A stretch of DNA of 64,000 bases, from assembly GCF_029051685.1 (NCBI RefSeq), contig NZ_JAACFT010000013.1, positions 62,001 to 126,000 of the forward strand. The letters are read 5' to 3'. This DNA comes from Bradyrhizobium sp. CSA207. GTDB taxonomy: Bacteria > Pseudomonadota > Alphaproteobacteria > Rhizobiales > Xanthobacteraceae. Below, one piece after another: positions 54,202-63,676 of this stretch (position 1 is its first letter; each line of letters begins with the position of its first letter). The translations under genes were made by a program, and so were the position numbers. Under the pieces are notes generated by a model that did no database searches, was not told where the DNA came from, and was given only the letters and a program-made list of their open reading frames with translations.

Positions 54202-55926
54202 ATGCACGAACTCATTCGCGACATCACTCTCTGCATTCTGTTCGCCTGGATGCTGGGCCTGCTCGCCCATTTCTCCCGGCAGCCGCTGATATTGGCCTAC
54301 CTTATCGCCGGCTTCTGCATTGGTCCATTCGGCGCCGGCTGGGTCAAGTCGCAGGAATCGATCAGCGTCATCTCCGAACTCGGCCTGATCTTCATGCTGT
54401 TCATGATCGGTCTCGAGATCGACCTGAAGAAAATCGTGCGGGCGGGAAGGGTGATCCTGTTCGCGGCCGGCGGCCAGCTCCTCGGCGGCTGCCTGCTCGG
54501 CGTCCTGTTCTTCGCAGGTATTGGCCTGTCGCTCGGCGGCGGCCATTTTGATGCGCTCTATCTCTGCGTCGCCTGCGCGCTCTCCAGCACCGTGATCATC
54601 GTCAAGGTGCTCTACGAAAAGCGCGAGCTCGACACGCTGCCCGGCCGCGTCACGCTTGGCGTTCTGGTGCTCCAGGATATCTTCGCCATCCTGTTTCTGG
54701 CGGTGCAGCCGAGCCTTGCCAACCTGCAAGTCAGCGTTATCCTGCTTTCGATCGGCCGTGTCGCGGTGCTGGTCGCGGCAGCGCTCCTGGTCAGCCGCTA
54801 TGTGCTGCCGCGCCTGTTTCACCAGATCGCCCGCCGCCCCGAATTGATCCTGCTCGGCGCGCTGGCCTGGTGCTTCCTCGTCGCCGAGACCGCCGAGCGG
54901 CTCTCGCTGTCGCGCGAGATGGGCGCGCTGATCGCCGGCGTCTCGCTTTCGACCTTTCCTTATGCTCTCGACGTCACGGCCAAGGTCACCACGCTCCGCG
55001 ACTTCTTCATCACGCTGTTCTTCGTCGCGCTCGGCATGACCATTCCGGTGCCGGGTCTTTCCGTCATCGGCCTCGCGCTGATGATCGCGGCCTTCACGGT
55101 GGTGAGCCGCGCAGTCACCACCTTCACCCCGCTCTATCTGATGAAGCAGGGCCTGCGCGCCAGCCTGCTCCCGGCGATCAATCTGGCGCAGATCTCCGAG
55201 TTCTCGCTGGTGGTGATCCAGACCGGCGTCGCCGACCACCACATCGCACCCGAGACAGCGAATGCGGCCTCCTTCGCCTTCGTAGTGCTGGCCGTGCTCT
55301 CGACCTTCGTGATGACCCGCAGCGACGAGATCATCCGCCGGGCGATCGCTCCCCTGAAGCGGATCGGCCTGCGCGATCTCGACCACGGCCACGCCGAGGA
55401 GGGATACGAGGGCGGCCATGGCGAGGCCCGCCGCATCGTTATCCTCGGTTTTTTCCGCGCGGCGAGCGCGCTGCTCGCCGAGATCGAGCGGCAGAACCCG
55501 CTGCTGCTCGAGCAGATCACGGTGATCGACTTCAACCCCAATGTGTATCAGACCCTGCTTTCGCGCGGCCTGCACGTGATCTATGGCGATATCAGCAACG
55601 TCGACACGCTCCTCCATGCTGGCGTCGGCAAGTCCGAGATGATTATCCTCAGCGTGCCGGATGCACTGTTGAAGGGCGCCAGCAACGAGAAGCTGGTGCG
55701 CCACGTGCGGAGCCTCAATCCGAACGCTCTGATCGTGGCGACCGCCGATCTTCTCTCCGATGTCTGCGAGCTCTACGAGGCCGGAGCCAACTATGTCACC
55801 GTGACGCGGCTCAGCGACGCCCATGAGCTGTTCACGGTGATCGAAGCCGCCCAGGCCGGCCTCCTGGCCGACAAGCGCGCCGAGCTCGACGTGCGGCTGA
55901 ACGAGCGGCGCGAGGTGCTTCCCTAG
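54202..55926 (+). CDS. Monovalent cation:proton antiporter, KefB/YbaL type
   Basis: 574 residues. N-terminal Na+/H+ exchanger domain (about 1-385, about 12 membrane helices) with A-Y-L-I-A-G-F-C-I-G-P and M-I-G-L-E-I-D-L. The C-terminal TrkA-N/Rossmann domain (about 405-525) includes I-V-I-L-G-F-F-R-A and V-I-Y-G-D-I-S-N-V-D, an NAD(H)-binding regulator of K+ efflux. ATG 54202 is chosen because the first helix starts there. Exchanges K+ or Na+ for protons; ligand gating is inferred. Confidence 0.9.
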   Translation: MHELIRDITLCILFAWMLGLLAHFSRQPLILAYLIAGFCIGPFGAGWVKSQESISVISELGLIFMLFMIGLEIDLKKIVRAGRVILFAAGGQLLGGCLLGVLFFAGIGLSLGGGHFDALYLCVACALSSTVIIVKVLYEKRELDTLPGRVTLGVLVLQDIFAILFLAVQPSLANLQVSVILLSIGRVAVLVAAALLVSRYVLPRLFHQIARRPELILLGALAWCFLVAETAERLSLSREMGALIAGVSLSTFPYALDVTAKVTTLRDFFITLFFVALGMTIPVPGLSVIGLALMIAAFTVVSRAVTTFTPLYLMKQGLRASLLPAINLAQISEFSLVVIQTGVADHHIAPETANAASFAFVVLAVLSTFVMTRSDEIIRRAIAPLKRIGLRDLDHGHAEEGYEGGHGEARRIVILGFFRAASALLAEIERQNPLLLEQITVIDFNPNVYQTLLSRGLHVIYGDISNVDTLLHAGVGKSEMIILSVPDALLKGASNEKLVRHVRSLNPNALIVATADLLSDVCELYEAGANYVTVTRLSDAHELFTVIEAAQAGLLADKRAELDVRLNERREVLP

Positions 55927-56101
55927 GAGCTCCGGCTGGCCTTCCGCTCGAGCCATTGGCGCCTATATCGCTGGTATCTTCGGTGCAAGCTCGAATGCCT
56001 GCCCGAAGGCTGCCTCCGGGCATGTGTGGTTGCGTCCAGGACACTAGCGCCGGGCCCCAAGTCCGGCTAAGCCTCCGGCCATAACCGATAGAGATTGGGA
56101 A

Positions 56102-57178
56102 ATGCCCGATACCGTTCAGGAAGTCTTGCAGGCCTTCGCCGGGGGCGAGCTCGTTGTCGTCACCGACGACGAGGACCGCGAGGGCGAGGGCGATCTGATC
56201 GTCGCCGCCTCGCTCTGCACCGCCGAGAAGATGGCGTTTATCATCCGCCACACCTCCGGCATCGTCTGCGCGCCCATCACCACCGAGGACGCGCGCCGCC
56301 TTCGCCTCGATCCGATGGTCGCCCACAACGATTCCGCCCACACCACGGCGTTCACGGTGTCGGTCGACTACAAGCCCGACGGCGGCACCGGCATCTCGGC
56401 GGAGGAGCGCGCCTCGTGTTGCCGCGCGCTCTCCAATCCCAATGCCGGGGCCAACGACTTCGCCCGGCCCGGCCACATCTTCCCGCTGATCGCCAAGGAC
56501 GGCGGCGTGCTGCTGCGCTCCGGCCATACCGAGGCCGCGGTCGATCTCTGCAAGCTGTCGGGGCTGCCGCCGGTCGGCGTCATCAGCGAATTGATGAACG
56601 ACGACGGCAGCGTGATGAAGGGCGAGCAGGTCGCCCGCTTCGCCGCCCAGCACAAGCTCAGGCACGTCACGATTGCCGACATGATCGCCTATCGCCAGGC
56701 GCGCGAGAAGCTGATCGAGCGGGTCTCGACGTTCGTCACTGAGAGCCCGATCGGACCGCTCCAGGGCTATGCCTACCGCTCGCCGTTCGATTCCATCGCG
56801 CACGTCGCCTTCGTCTATAATGGCGTCGGCGACGGGAGGAACGTGCTGACGCGCTTCCACAAGCCGAACATCGTCAAGGACACCTTTACCGGCCACAAGC
56901 GCATGGCGGCCGTGCTGGAGCACTTCAAGAAGGCCGGCCGTGGTGTGCTGGTTTACTTGCGCGACGGTGCGGCCGGTGTTCCCGTGGCGCCGCTGCCGGA
57001 TGAAACCTCGATGGAGGCCGACCGCAACCGCCAGTGGCGCGAAGTCGGCGTCGGCGCGCAGATCCTGCGCGATCTCGGCGTCACCTCGATCCGGCATCTC
57101 ACCTCGTCTGTGCACGACTACAAGGGATTGTCGGGTTTCGGTATCGAGATCGTCGCTAACGAGCAGCTCGATACCTGA
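56102..57178 (+). CDS. ribB: 3,4-dihydroxy-2-butanone-4-phosphate synthase with degenerate GTP cyclohydrolase II domain (RibBX)
   Basis: 358 residues. The RibB domain (about 1-210) has D-D-E-D-R-E-G-E-G-D and G-H-T-E-A-A-V-D-L. It converts ribulose-5-phosphate to DHBP plus formate. The C-terminal half (about 215-350) keeps the GTP cyclohydrolase II fold but lacks the Cys-rich zinc site (C-L-T-G-D...C-D-C-G) of RibA. This matches the RibBX variant described in Proteobacteria, where the second domain is not a cyclohydrolase. GTP cyclohydrolase must come from elsewhere. Confidence 0.92.
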   Translation: MPDTVQEVLQAFAGGELVVVTDDEDREGEGDLIVAASLCTAEKMAFIIRHTSGIVCAPITTEDARRLRLDPMVAHNDSAHTTAFTVSVDYKPDGGTGISAEERASCCRALSNPNAGANDFARPGHIFPLIAKDGGVLLRSGHTEAAVDLCKLSGLPPVGVISELMNDDGSVMKGEQVARFAAQHKLRHVTIADMIAYRQAREKLIERVSTFVTESPIGPLQGYAYRSPFDSIAHVAFVYNGVGDGRNVLTRFHKPNIVKDTFTGHKRMAAVLEHFKKAGRGVLVYLRDGAAGVPVAPLPDETSMEADRNRQWREVGVGAQILRDLGVTSIRHLTSSVHDYKGLSGFGIEIVANEQLDT

Positions 57179-57179
57179 T

Positions 57180-57268
57180 ACTGTCATTTCGGGATGGCGC
57201 ACGGCTCCGGACTGGGATCTCGGCGTAGCAGTGACTAGGATGTCGGGTTTCGCGCTCGCCCCGGAATG
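57180..57268. repeat. Intergenic repeat (type D)
   Basis: Element TGTCATTTCGGGATGGCGC ... GCTCGCCCCGGAATGAC, related to the type D element at 59688-59812. Located between ribB and the glutaryl-CoA dehydrogenase gene. Confidence 0.6.
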
Positions 57269-57356
57269 ACCGAAACCAGGATGCATTTGCACTTGTTGCC
57301 GCGGCGCTCTAATTTGTCGGGCAATTATTGACGGAACAGACGCGAAAGGACGTTTC

Positions 57357-58571
57357 ATGAGCGTGCGCCCCCAGGCCAAGGACAAGCCGGCTGCGGCTTC
57401 TTTCCAGTGGGACGATCCGTTCCTGCTCGACGAGCAGCTCACCGAAGACGAGCGCATGGTACGCGACACCGCGCGCGCCTACGCCCAGGACAAGCTGTTG
57501 CCGCGCGTCGCCAAGGCCTATCTCGAAGAGAAGACCGATCGCGAGATCTTCAACGAGATGGGCGAACTCGGCCTGATCGGCATCACGCTGCCAGAGGAGT
57601 ATGGCTGCGCCAATGCAGGCTATGTGGCCTACGGCCTCGTCGCGCGGGAGATCGAGCGTGTCGATTCCGGCTATCGTTCGATGAACTCGGTGCAGTCCTC
57701 GCTGGTGATGTATCCGATCTACGCCTATGGCGACGAGAACCAGCGCAAGAAATACCTGCCGAAGCTCGCCAGCGGCGAGTGGGTCGGCTGCTTCGGCCTG
57801 ACCGAGCCCGACGCCGGCTCCGATCCGGCCGGGATGAAGACCCGCGCAGAGAAGGTCTCGGATGGCTATCGGTTGACTGGTACCAAGATGTGGATCTCGA
57901 ACGCGCCGATCGCCGACGTGTTTGTGGTTTGGGCCAAGTCGGCCGAGCACGACAACCAGATCCGCGGCTTCGTGCTGGAGAAGGGCATGAAAGGCCTCTC
58001 CGCGCCGAAGATCGGCGGCAAGCTGTCGCTTCGCGCCTCCATCACCGGCGAGGTCGTGATGGACGGCGTCGTGGTCCCCGAGAGTGCGTTGCTGCCGAAC
58101 GTCTCCGGCCTCAAGGGTCCGTTCGGCTGCCTCAACCGCGCCCGCTACGGCATCTCCTGGGGCGCGCTTGGCGCCGCCGAGGACTGCATGCACCGCGCCC
58201 GGCAGTATACGCTCGACCGCAAGCAGTTCGGCAAGCCGCTCGCCGCAACCCAGCTGGTGCAGAAGAAGCTCGCCGACATGGAGACCGAGATCGCACTCGG
58301 CCTCCAGGCCTCATTGCGCGTCGGCCGCCTGATGGACGAGGGCAAGTTCGCGCCCGAGATGATCTCGATCGTCAAGCGCAACAATTGCGGCAAGGCGCTC
58401 GATATCGCCCGCGTCGCGCGCGACATGCACGGCGGTAACGGCATCTCGATCGAGTACCATGTCATGCGCCACGTCCATAACCTCGAGACCGTCAACACCT
58501 ACGAGGGCACCCACGACGTTCACGCCCTGATCCTCGGACGTGCGATCACGGGCATCCAGGCGTTTTTCTAG
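57357..58571 (+). CDS. gcdH: Glutaryl-CoA dehydrogenase
   Basis: 404-residue acyl-CoA dehydrogenase, FAD-dependent, that converts glutaryl-CoA to crotonyl-CoA and CO2. It contains [32 protein letters not shown] and the catalytic Glu in N-T-Y-E-G-T-H-D-V. It fits lysine, tryptophan and aromatic-acid breakdown. Confidence 0.93.
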   Translation: MSVRPQAKDKPAAASFQWDDPFLLDEQLTEDERMVRDTARAYAQDKLLPRVAKAYLEEKTDREIFNEMGELGLIGITLPEEYGCANAGYVAYGLVAREIERVDSGYRSMNSVQSSLVMYPIYAYGDENQRKKYLPKLASGEWVGCFGLTEPDAGSDPAGMKTRAEKVSDGYRLTGTKMWISNAPIADVFVVWAKSAEHDNQIRGFVLEKGMKGLSAPKIGGKLSLRASITGEVVMDGVVVPESALLPNVSGLKGPFGCLNRARYGISWGALGAAEDCMHRARQYTLDRKQFGKPLAATQLVQKKLADMETEIALGLQASLRVGRLMDEGKFAPEMISIVKRNNCGKALDIARVARDMHGGNGISIEYHVMRHVHNLETVNTYEGTHDVHALILGRAITGIQAFF

Positions 58572-58607
58572 AGGCCCCGGCGTTCGGTGTTGGCTGATTT
58601 GCTCCGC

Positions 58608-58733
58608 TGTCATCGTCCGCCTTGTGCGCATTGCGCACCGGTGCGGACGATCCAGTATCCCAAAGATCTCGCCTTCGCCTCGGGCGCCGCAGCGTACTGG
58701 ATACCCCGCCTTTGCGGGGTATGACGAAGAGCG
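58608..58733. repeat. Intergenic repeat (type E, composite)
   Basis: Three nested inverted repeats: ATCGTCCGC/GCGGACGAT, ATCCAGTA/TACTGGAT and TACCCCGC/GCGGGGTA. It sits between gcdH and the MBL hydrolase gene. Confidence 0.6.
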
Positions 58734-58756
58734 TGGCGGTACGTACAGGAAGAGCC

Positions 58757-59677
58757 ATGTCCGACAACGACGACGTCCCGTTCAACCGCAACTTTCCACT
58801 CAAAGCCGGAATCGTCGAGGAGGTCCGCCCGGGCGTGCGGCGCGTGCTCTGTAACAATCCCAGCCCGTTCACCTTCACCGGCACGGTGAGCTACATCGTC
58901 GGTCAGGGCAACGTCGCAATCGTCGATCCCGGTCCGGCCGATGAGGCGCATGCGGCTGCACTGCTCGATGCCGTGCGCGGCGAGACCGTAACGCATATCC
59001 TCGTCACCCACACCCACCGCGACCATTCGCCGAACACCGCCCGTATCAAGCAAGCGACGGGCGCGACCGTCTATGCCGAGGGGCCGCATCGCGCCTCGCG
59101 TCCGCGCTTCGAGAGCGAAAAGCACAATCCGGAATCCGGCACCGACCGCGATTTCGTGCCCGATGTCAGAGTCGCCCATGGCGACGTCATCGAGGGCGCC
59201 GGCTGGCGGCTCGAAGCGGTCGCGACGCCCGGTCACACCGCCAATCACCTTGCGTTCGCCTGGCCCGAGCGAAAGTTCAACTTCGTCGGCGACCACGTGA
59301 TGGGCTGGTCGACCTCTATCGTGGCCCCGCCCGACGGCTCGATGATCGATTACATGGAGTCGCTGGATCGGCTCGCCGCGCGCGAGGAGGATCTGTATTT
59401 CTCCGGCCATGGCCCCGAGATCCCGGACGGCCCGCGCTTCGTGCGGTTCCTGATCCGTCACCGCAAGGCGCGCGAGGCCTCCATCCTGCATCGCCTCGCC
59501 AAGGGCGAGGCCGACATTCCGACCATGGTGCGCGCGATCTATATCGGCATCGATCCGAGGCTGACGACGGCCGCCGGTTATTCGGTGCTGGCGCATCTGG
59601 AGGATCTCGTCGCCCGCGGCGTGGTGGCGACGGATGGTGATCCAGTGATCGGCGGGACGTACCGGATGGCGAGCTAG
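58757..59677 (+). CDS. Metallo-beta-lactamase fold hydrolase (LACTB2/glyoxalase II-like)
   Basis: 306 residues. Metal site [24 protein letters not shown] and the C-terminal S-G-H-G-P-E-I-P are all present. An extra C-terminal helical domain resembles the winged-helix-like tail of LACTB2 relatives. Acts as thioesterase or nuclease in relatives; substrate unknown. ATG 58757 has GGAAGAG upstream. Confidence 0.88.
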   Translation: MSDNDDVPFNRNFPLKAGIVEEVRPGVRRVLCNNPSPFTFTGTVSYIVGQGNVAIVDPGPADEAHAAALLDAVRGETVTHILVTHTHRDHSPNTARIKQATGATVYAEGPHRASRPRFESEKHNPESGTDRDFVPDVRVAHGDVIEGAGWRLEAVATPGHTANHLAFAWPERKFNFVGDHVMGWSTSIVAPPDGSMIDYMESLDRLAAREEDLYFSGHGPEIPDGPRFVRFLIRHRKAREASILHRLAKGEADIPTMVRAIYIGIDPRLTTAAGYSVLAHLEDLVARGVVATDGDPVIGGTYRMAS

Positions 59678-59687
59678 CCTCTCGTCA

Positions 59688-59812
59688 TTCCGGGGCGATG
59701 CGAAGCATCGAGCCCGGAATCCATCGGGCCGCAGCGTTCGTGGATGAATGGATTCTCAGATGCGCAATTGCCCATCATAGCTCGCGCTAACGCGCGCCCC
59801 GGATTGACGGAG
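59688..59812. repeat. Intergenic repeat (type D)
   Basis: TCATTCCGGGGCGATGCGAAGCATCGAGCCCGG-like element ending CGCGCCCCGGATTGACGG; CGATGC/GCATCG is an inner hairpin. Related to 57180-57268. Confidence 0.6.
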
Positions 59813-59814
59813 AC

Positions 59815-60669
59815 CTACTTTTTCACTGTCTTCGCGGGCGCCTTGGGCGGCGCGACTGGCGTCTTCTTCACCGGCTTCAGCGCATCGGCATCGGCGGCGG
59901 CGTTGAGATCGTCGATGAATTTTATGACGCGGGCGGCGTTGCTGCCGAGGTCGCTCTCGAAATAGCGCGAGGCGGAGCGGATATCGACGCGGGAATCGTC
60001 GCCGTCGGGCACGACCCGGATCGAGATGTCCTCACGGAAACCCATGATCGGCGAGCGCGCCACCGCCTCGATCCGGCCGATGCGGCGCGGCGGCTGCGGC
60101 GCGCGCTCGTCGATCACGAGCCATTTGCGCTTGTTGACGAGCTGGAGCGCGATTGCATAGGCGCGGTCGACCGAGATCTCGAGCTCGATCGGCTCGATAT
60201 CAGGGTAGAAATGACGCTGCTGTTCGGCCGAATAGAGGCCGGCATAGACGGCCGGATTGGCGCCGTCGCCGGTGCGCAGGCGCGCCAGCGCATCGAAGCG
60301 CGGTGGATCGATCGGATCGGTGGTGATGTCGTGGATCGCCGGCAACTTGCGGTATTGCAGGCCGAGATAGGCGGGATAAGCGAGGATCGCGCCGTCGATC
60401 AGGAAGGCGAGCAGGATGCGCGCCATCCCGCGCGAGCCGTTCTGCCAGATCGCGGCAAAGCCGGCGAGCCCGAACAGGATGGAGAGCGCGGCGATCGCGA
60501 GGCCGCCGAGGAAGGTCGCGAGCGCCGGCTTCATCTCCAGGAAGCCGAAGCGGACGATGACGATAGAGACCAGCACCGCCACCACCGCGAACACGGCCAG
60601 ATTGCGCGCCCAGCTCGCGAGACTGGACACGGGCTCCGACTGATAGGGAGCGGAAAACCTGCGGGCCAT
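59815..60669 (-). CDS. DUF1499 family membrane protein
   Basis: 284 residues. Three to four N-terminal membrane helices are followed by a DUF1499-like soluble part, with D-P-P-R-F-D-A-L, I-E-L-E-I-S-V-D-R-A-Y-A-I-A, D-I-S-I-R-V-V-P-D-G-D and V-D-I-R-S-A-S-R-Y-F-E-S-D-L-G. ATG 60669 precedes the first membrane helix; the longer frame to 60765 runs into the hairpin region. Function unknown. Confidence 0.85.
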   Translation of the reverse strand: MARRFSAPYQSEPVSSLASWARNLAVFAVVAVLVSIVIVRFGFLEMKPALATFLGGLAIAALSILFGLAGFAAIWQNGSRGMARILLAFLIDGAILAYPAYLGLQYRKLPAIHDITTDPIDPPRFDALARLRTGDGANPAVYAGLYSAEQQRHFYPDIEPIELEISVDRAYAIALQLVNKRKWLVIDERAPQPPRRIGRIEAVARSPIMGFREDISIRVVPDGDDSRVDIRSASRYFESDLGSNAARVIKFIDDLNAAADADALKPVKKTPVAPPKAPAKTVKK

Positions 60670-60771
60670 GGGTAAGCTCTGCCGGGGTTTTGGGGCGGTG
60701 CCGCCGTGCGAAATGGCGGAATTGCCGGATGCGCCGTTGAGACCACGGCCCGGCAGCAAATTCAAGGGTCG

Positions 60772-60810
60772 TCCACCCTCCCCCTCCGGGGGCCTCCAGG
60801 GGAGGGTGGA
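60772..60810 (-). terminator. 12-bp-stem hairpin between ligase and DUF1499 genes
   Basis: TCCACCCTCCCC and GGGGAGGGTGGA are perfect 12-bp arms. Located just downstream of the minus-strand acyl-CoA ligase stop. No T-run, so its terminator role is inferred. Confidence 0.65.
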
Positions 60811-60819
60811 TCACCAAAC

Positions 60820-62448
60820 CTACGCCGCAGCGTTCGGGAAGCGATAATCCTTGAACTGGTCGCGCAGCGCGGTCTTCAGGATCTTGCCGGTCGCCGTATG
60901 CGGGATACCGTCGACGAAAGCGACGTCGTCGGGCATCCACCATTTGGCGATCTTGCCGTCCATGAACTTCAGGATGTCCTCGCGCGTGGCCTGCTGGCCC
61001 TGCTTGAGTTGCACGATCAGGAGCGGGCGTTCGTCCCATTTGGGATGGTAGACGCCGATCACGGCGGCTTCCGCCACGGCCGGGTGGCCGATCGCCAGGT
61101 TCTCCAGGTCGATCGAGGAGATCCACTCGCCGCCGGACTTGATCACGTCCTTGGAGCGGTCGGTGATCCGCATGTAGCCGGCCTCGTCGATGGTCGCGAC
61201 GTCGCCGGTATCGAAGAAGCCGTCCTCGTCGAGGATCTCGGCGTCGAGGTGGTAATAGGCCTTGGCGACCGCGGGGCCGGAGACCTTGAGACGGCCGAAG
61301 GTCTTGCCGTCCCAGGGCAGTTCCTTGCCGGCATCGTCGGTGATCTTCATCTCGACGGCGAACGGCGCGTAGCCCTGCATCTGGAGCACGTCGAGCCGCG
61401 CCTCGCCGGTGGCGTCGGTGAACGGCGGCTTCAGCGCCGCGACGCTGCCGATCGGGCTCATCTCGGTCATGCCCCAGGCGTGGCGGACGTTCGAGCCCAT
61501 GTCGAGGAAGGCCTTGATCATCGAGCGCGGCATCGCCGAGCCGCCGCAGATCACCATCTTCAAATGTGGCAGCTTGAGATTGTTGGCGGCCATGTGCTGG
61601 AGCAGCATCAGCCACACCGTCGGCACGCCCGCGGTGTGCGTCACCTTCTCGGTCGAGAGCAGCTCATAGACCGAGGCGCCGTCGAGCTTGGCGCCGGGCA
61701 TCACCAGCTTGGTGCCTTGCGAGGGCGCGGAGAAGGCGATGCCCCAGCTGTTGGCGTGGAACAGCGGCACCACCGGCAGCATCGTCTCGGAGGCACTGGT
61801 GCCGAGCGCGTCGACATTGTTGGCCATCAGCGCGTGCAGCACGTTGGAGCGATGCGAATACAGCACGCCCTTCGGATCGCCCGTCGTGCCGGAGGTGTAG
61901 CACATCGCGGCCGCCGTGTTCTCGTCAAAGTCCTTCCATTTGAATTGGCCGTCGGCCTCTGCGATCCAGTCCTCGTAGGCGACCACGTTCTTCAGCGTGG
62001 TCTGCGGCATGTGCGCCTTGTCGGTGAGCACGACGTAGCGCTCCACGCTCGGCAGCTTGTCGGCGATCTTCTCCAGCACGGGAACGAAGGTGATGTCGGT
62101 CATCACGATGCGGTCCTGCGCATGGTTGATGATCCAGGCGATCTGCTCGGGGAAAAGGCGAGGATTGACGGTATGGCAGATGGCGCCGATGCCCATGATG
62201 CCGTACCAGACCTCGAGATGGCGCCAGGTGTTCCACGCGATCGTCGCAACGCGGTCGCCGAGCTTGATGCCGTCATGCTCCAGCATCTGCGAGACCTTGA
62301 GCGCGCGCTGGTGGATTTCGGCATAAGTGGTGCGGTGGATCGGTCCCTCGACCGAGCGGGTGACGACCTCCTGCTTGCCATGAATCCTGGCGGCGTGTTC
62401 GATGATCCGGTGGCAGAGCAGGGGCCAATCTTGCATCAGACCAAGCAT
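60820..62448 (-). CDS. Fatty-acid/medium-chain acyl-CoA ligase (AMP-binding)
   Basis: 542 residues. AMP-binding P-loop [12 protein letters not shown]5 region G-M-T-E-M-S-P, and the C-terminal hinge [14 protein letters not shown] with catalytic Lys in A-T-G-K-I-L-K. These place it in the acyl-CoA synthetase family, close to AlkK-type medium-chain enzymes. It activates a fatty or aromatic acid to a CoA thioester using ATP. Confidence 0.92.
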   Translation of the reverse strand: MLGLMQDWPLLCHRIIEHAARIHGKQEVVTRSVEGPIHRTTYAEIHQRALKVSQMLEHDGIKLGDRVATIAWNTWRHLEVWYGIMGIGAICHTVNPRLFPEQIAWIINHAQDRIVMTDITFVPVLEKIADKLPSVERYVVLTDKAHMPQTTLKNVVAYEDWIAEADGQFKWKDFDENTAAAMCYTSGTTGDPKGVLYSHRSNVLHALMANNVDALGTSASETMLPVVPLFHANSWGIAFSAPSQGTKLVMPGAKLDGASVYELLSTEKVTHTAGVPTVWLMLLQHMAANNLKLPHLKMVICGGSAMPRSMIKAFLDMGSNVRHAWGMTEMSPIGSVAALKPPFTDATGEARLDVLQMQGYAPFAVEMKITDDAGKELPWDGKTFGRLKVSGPAVAKAYYHLDAEILDEDGFFDTGDVATIDEAGYMRITDRSKDVIKSGGEWISSIDLENLAIGHPAVAEAAVIGVYHPKWDERPLLIVQLKQGQQATREDILKFMDGKIAKWWMPDDVAFVDGIPHTATGKILKTALRDQFKDYRFPNAAA

Positions 62449-62512
62449 TCAGACGTTCCTCCGAGTAAGGCTGGACTTGTTATCGCTCTCAGCACTGGGC
62501 CAAAGAATTGTC

Positions 62513-63640
62513 ATGAGTTTTAGCCTGCCGGACTTTCGCCGCAAATGGTCTTGTCGCGGTTATATGTCCGCTGGCGCGGCAATGGTTACCGTCGGGCTCG
62601 GGCTGTCGCTTATGCTGCCGGAGCCGGTGAGCGCGCGAAAATATGCTGCACCGCTCGATATCTTTGGTCTTGGTGCGCCACGGCCACGCGCGCCGGTTCA
62701 TTTGGCCCGAATTCCGCTACCGAAGCCGCGCCCGGAGCAGGCGCCCAAAGGGCCGGAGAGGGGCCCAGACAAGACTGTGCCGGCCGCCGACGGCAAGCCT
62801 TCCCCTGACAAGCCTTCCCCCGACGAACCTTCCGCCGACAAATCCGGTGCCGATAAGCCCGTCGAGGCCGCGCCGCCGCCCGAGAAACAGGCTTCGGCCT
62901 GCCGGCTCGCACTGACCGAGGAGATTGCGATCGCGCCCTCGATCCCGGAAATCCGCGGCGCCGGCGGCTGCGGCGGCGAGGATCTGGTGCGGCTCGAAGC
63001 CATCGTGCTGCCGGACAGGCGCAAGGTGCCGGTCAAGCCGGCGGCGGTCCTGCGCTGCACCATGGCCTCCGCGATCGCCGATTGGGTCCGCACGGACATG
63101 GTGCCGCTGGCCACAAGCCTCGGTTCGACCATCGCCGATCTCGATAATTTCGATTCCTTCGAGTGCCGCGGCCGTAACCGCATCGCGGGCGCGATGCTGT
63201 CCGAGCATGGCAAGGCCAATGCACTCGACGTCCGTGCCATCAAGCTCGCCAATGGCCAGTCGATCGGCCTGACCGACCGGGCCATGTCGCGCGAGGTGCG
63301 CGAGCGCGTCCTGCATTCGGTCTGCTCCCGCTTCACCACCGTGCTGGGCCCGGGCTCGGACTGGTATCACGAGGATCACATCCATCTCGACCTGGCACAG
63401 CGGCGCAACGACTACCGGATCTGCCAGTGGAACGTCTGGGATCCCTTGCCCCAGGTGGCGCCGCTGCTGCCGGCGGAGCGGCCCGAAGAGGCTCCGCCGC
63501 GTGAGGTTGCGGCCAGGCCGGAAACGAAGGATGGGGGTGATGAGGAAACGGCGAAGCGTGCCGCGCCCGCCGATAAGCCGGCGGCGGATGCCGGCCAGGG
63601 CCAGTCGCCGCGTAAGCCGGTAACGAAAAAGCGCCGGTGA
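62513..63640 (+). CDS. Extensin family protein (secreted, Pro-rich linker)
   Basis: 375 residues. N-terminal hydrophobic segment (A-A-M-V-T-V-G-L-G-L-S-L-M-L) probably anchors or exports it. A Pro/Lys/Asp-rich linker (K-P-S-P-D-K-P-S-P-D-E-P) leads into the extensin-like C-terminal domain (about 170-320) with N-A-L-D-V-R-A-I and D-W-Y-H-E-D-H-I-H-L-D-L, like M15/DacB-type peptidases. May act on peptidoglycan. A terminator overlaps its 3' end. Confidence 0.85.
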   Translation: MSFSLPDFRRKWSCRGYMSAGAAMVTVGLGLSLMLPEPVSARKYAAPLDIFGLGAPRPRAPVHLARIPLPKPRPEQAPKGPERGPDKTVPAADGKPSPDKPSPDEPSADKSGADKPVEAAPPPEKQASACRLALTEEIAIAPSIPEIRGAGGCGGEDLVRLEAIVLPDRRKVPVKPAAVLRCTMASAIADWVRTDMVPLATSLGSTIADLDNFDSFECRGRNRIAGAMLSEHGKANALDVRAIKLANGQSIGLTDRAMSREVRERVLHSVCSRFTTVLGPGSDWYHEDHIHLDLAQRRNDYRICQWNVWDPLPQVAPLLPAERPEEAPPREVAARPETKDGGDEETAKRAAPADKPAADAGQGQSPRKPVTKKRR

Positions 63641-63653
63641 AACCGGCGCTTTT
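63630..63653. terminator. Terminator overlapping the extensin 3' end
   Basis: AGCGCCGG / CCGGCGCT arms around TGAAA with a T-run (CTTTT), serving the extensin gene; the TGA stop is in the loop. Confidence 0.85.
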
Positions 63654-63676
63654 GAAAAGCCTCAGGCAGGGCCCAC

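Noticed and set aside
54172..55956. 594-codon minus-strand frame opposite the antiporter gene
   Set aside because: Shadow frame: Asp/Arg/Gln-rich with no domain; the plus strand has the antiporter and TrkA-N motifs.
55927..56101. FMN riboswitch before ribB
   Set aside because: Looked for the conserved junction sequences of the FMN aptamer; none seen.
55832..57469. 545-codon minus-strand frame opposite ribB
   Set aside because: Shadow frame; RibB motifs are on the plus strand.
60200..61615. 471-codon minus-strand frame crossing the DUF1499 and ligase genes
   Set aside because: Wrong frame; it spans two recognised genes and the hairpin between them and is Arg/Asp-rich without domains.
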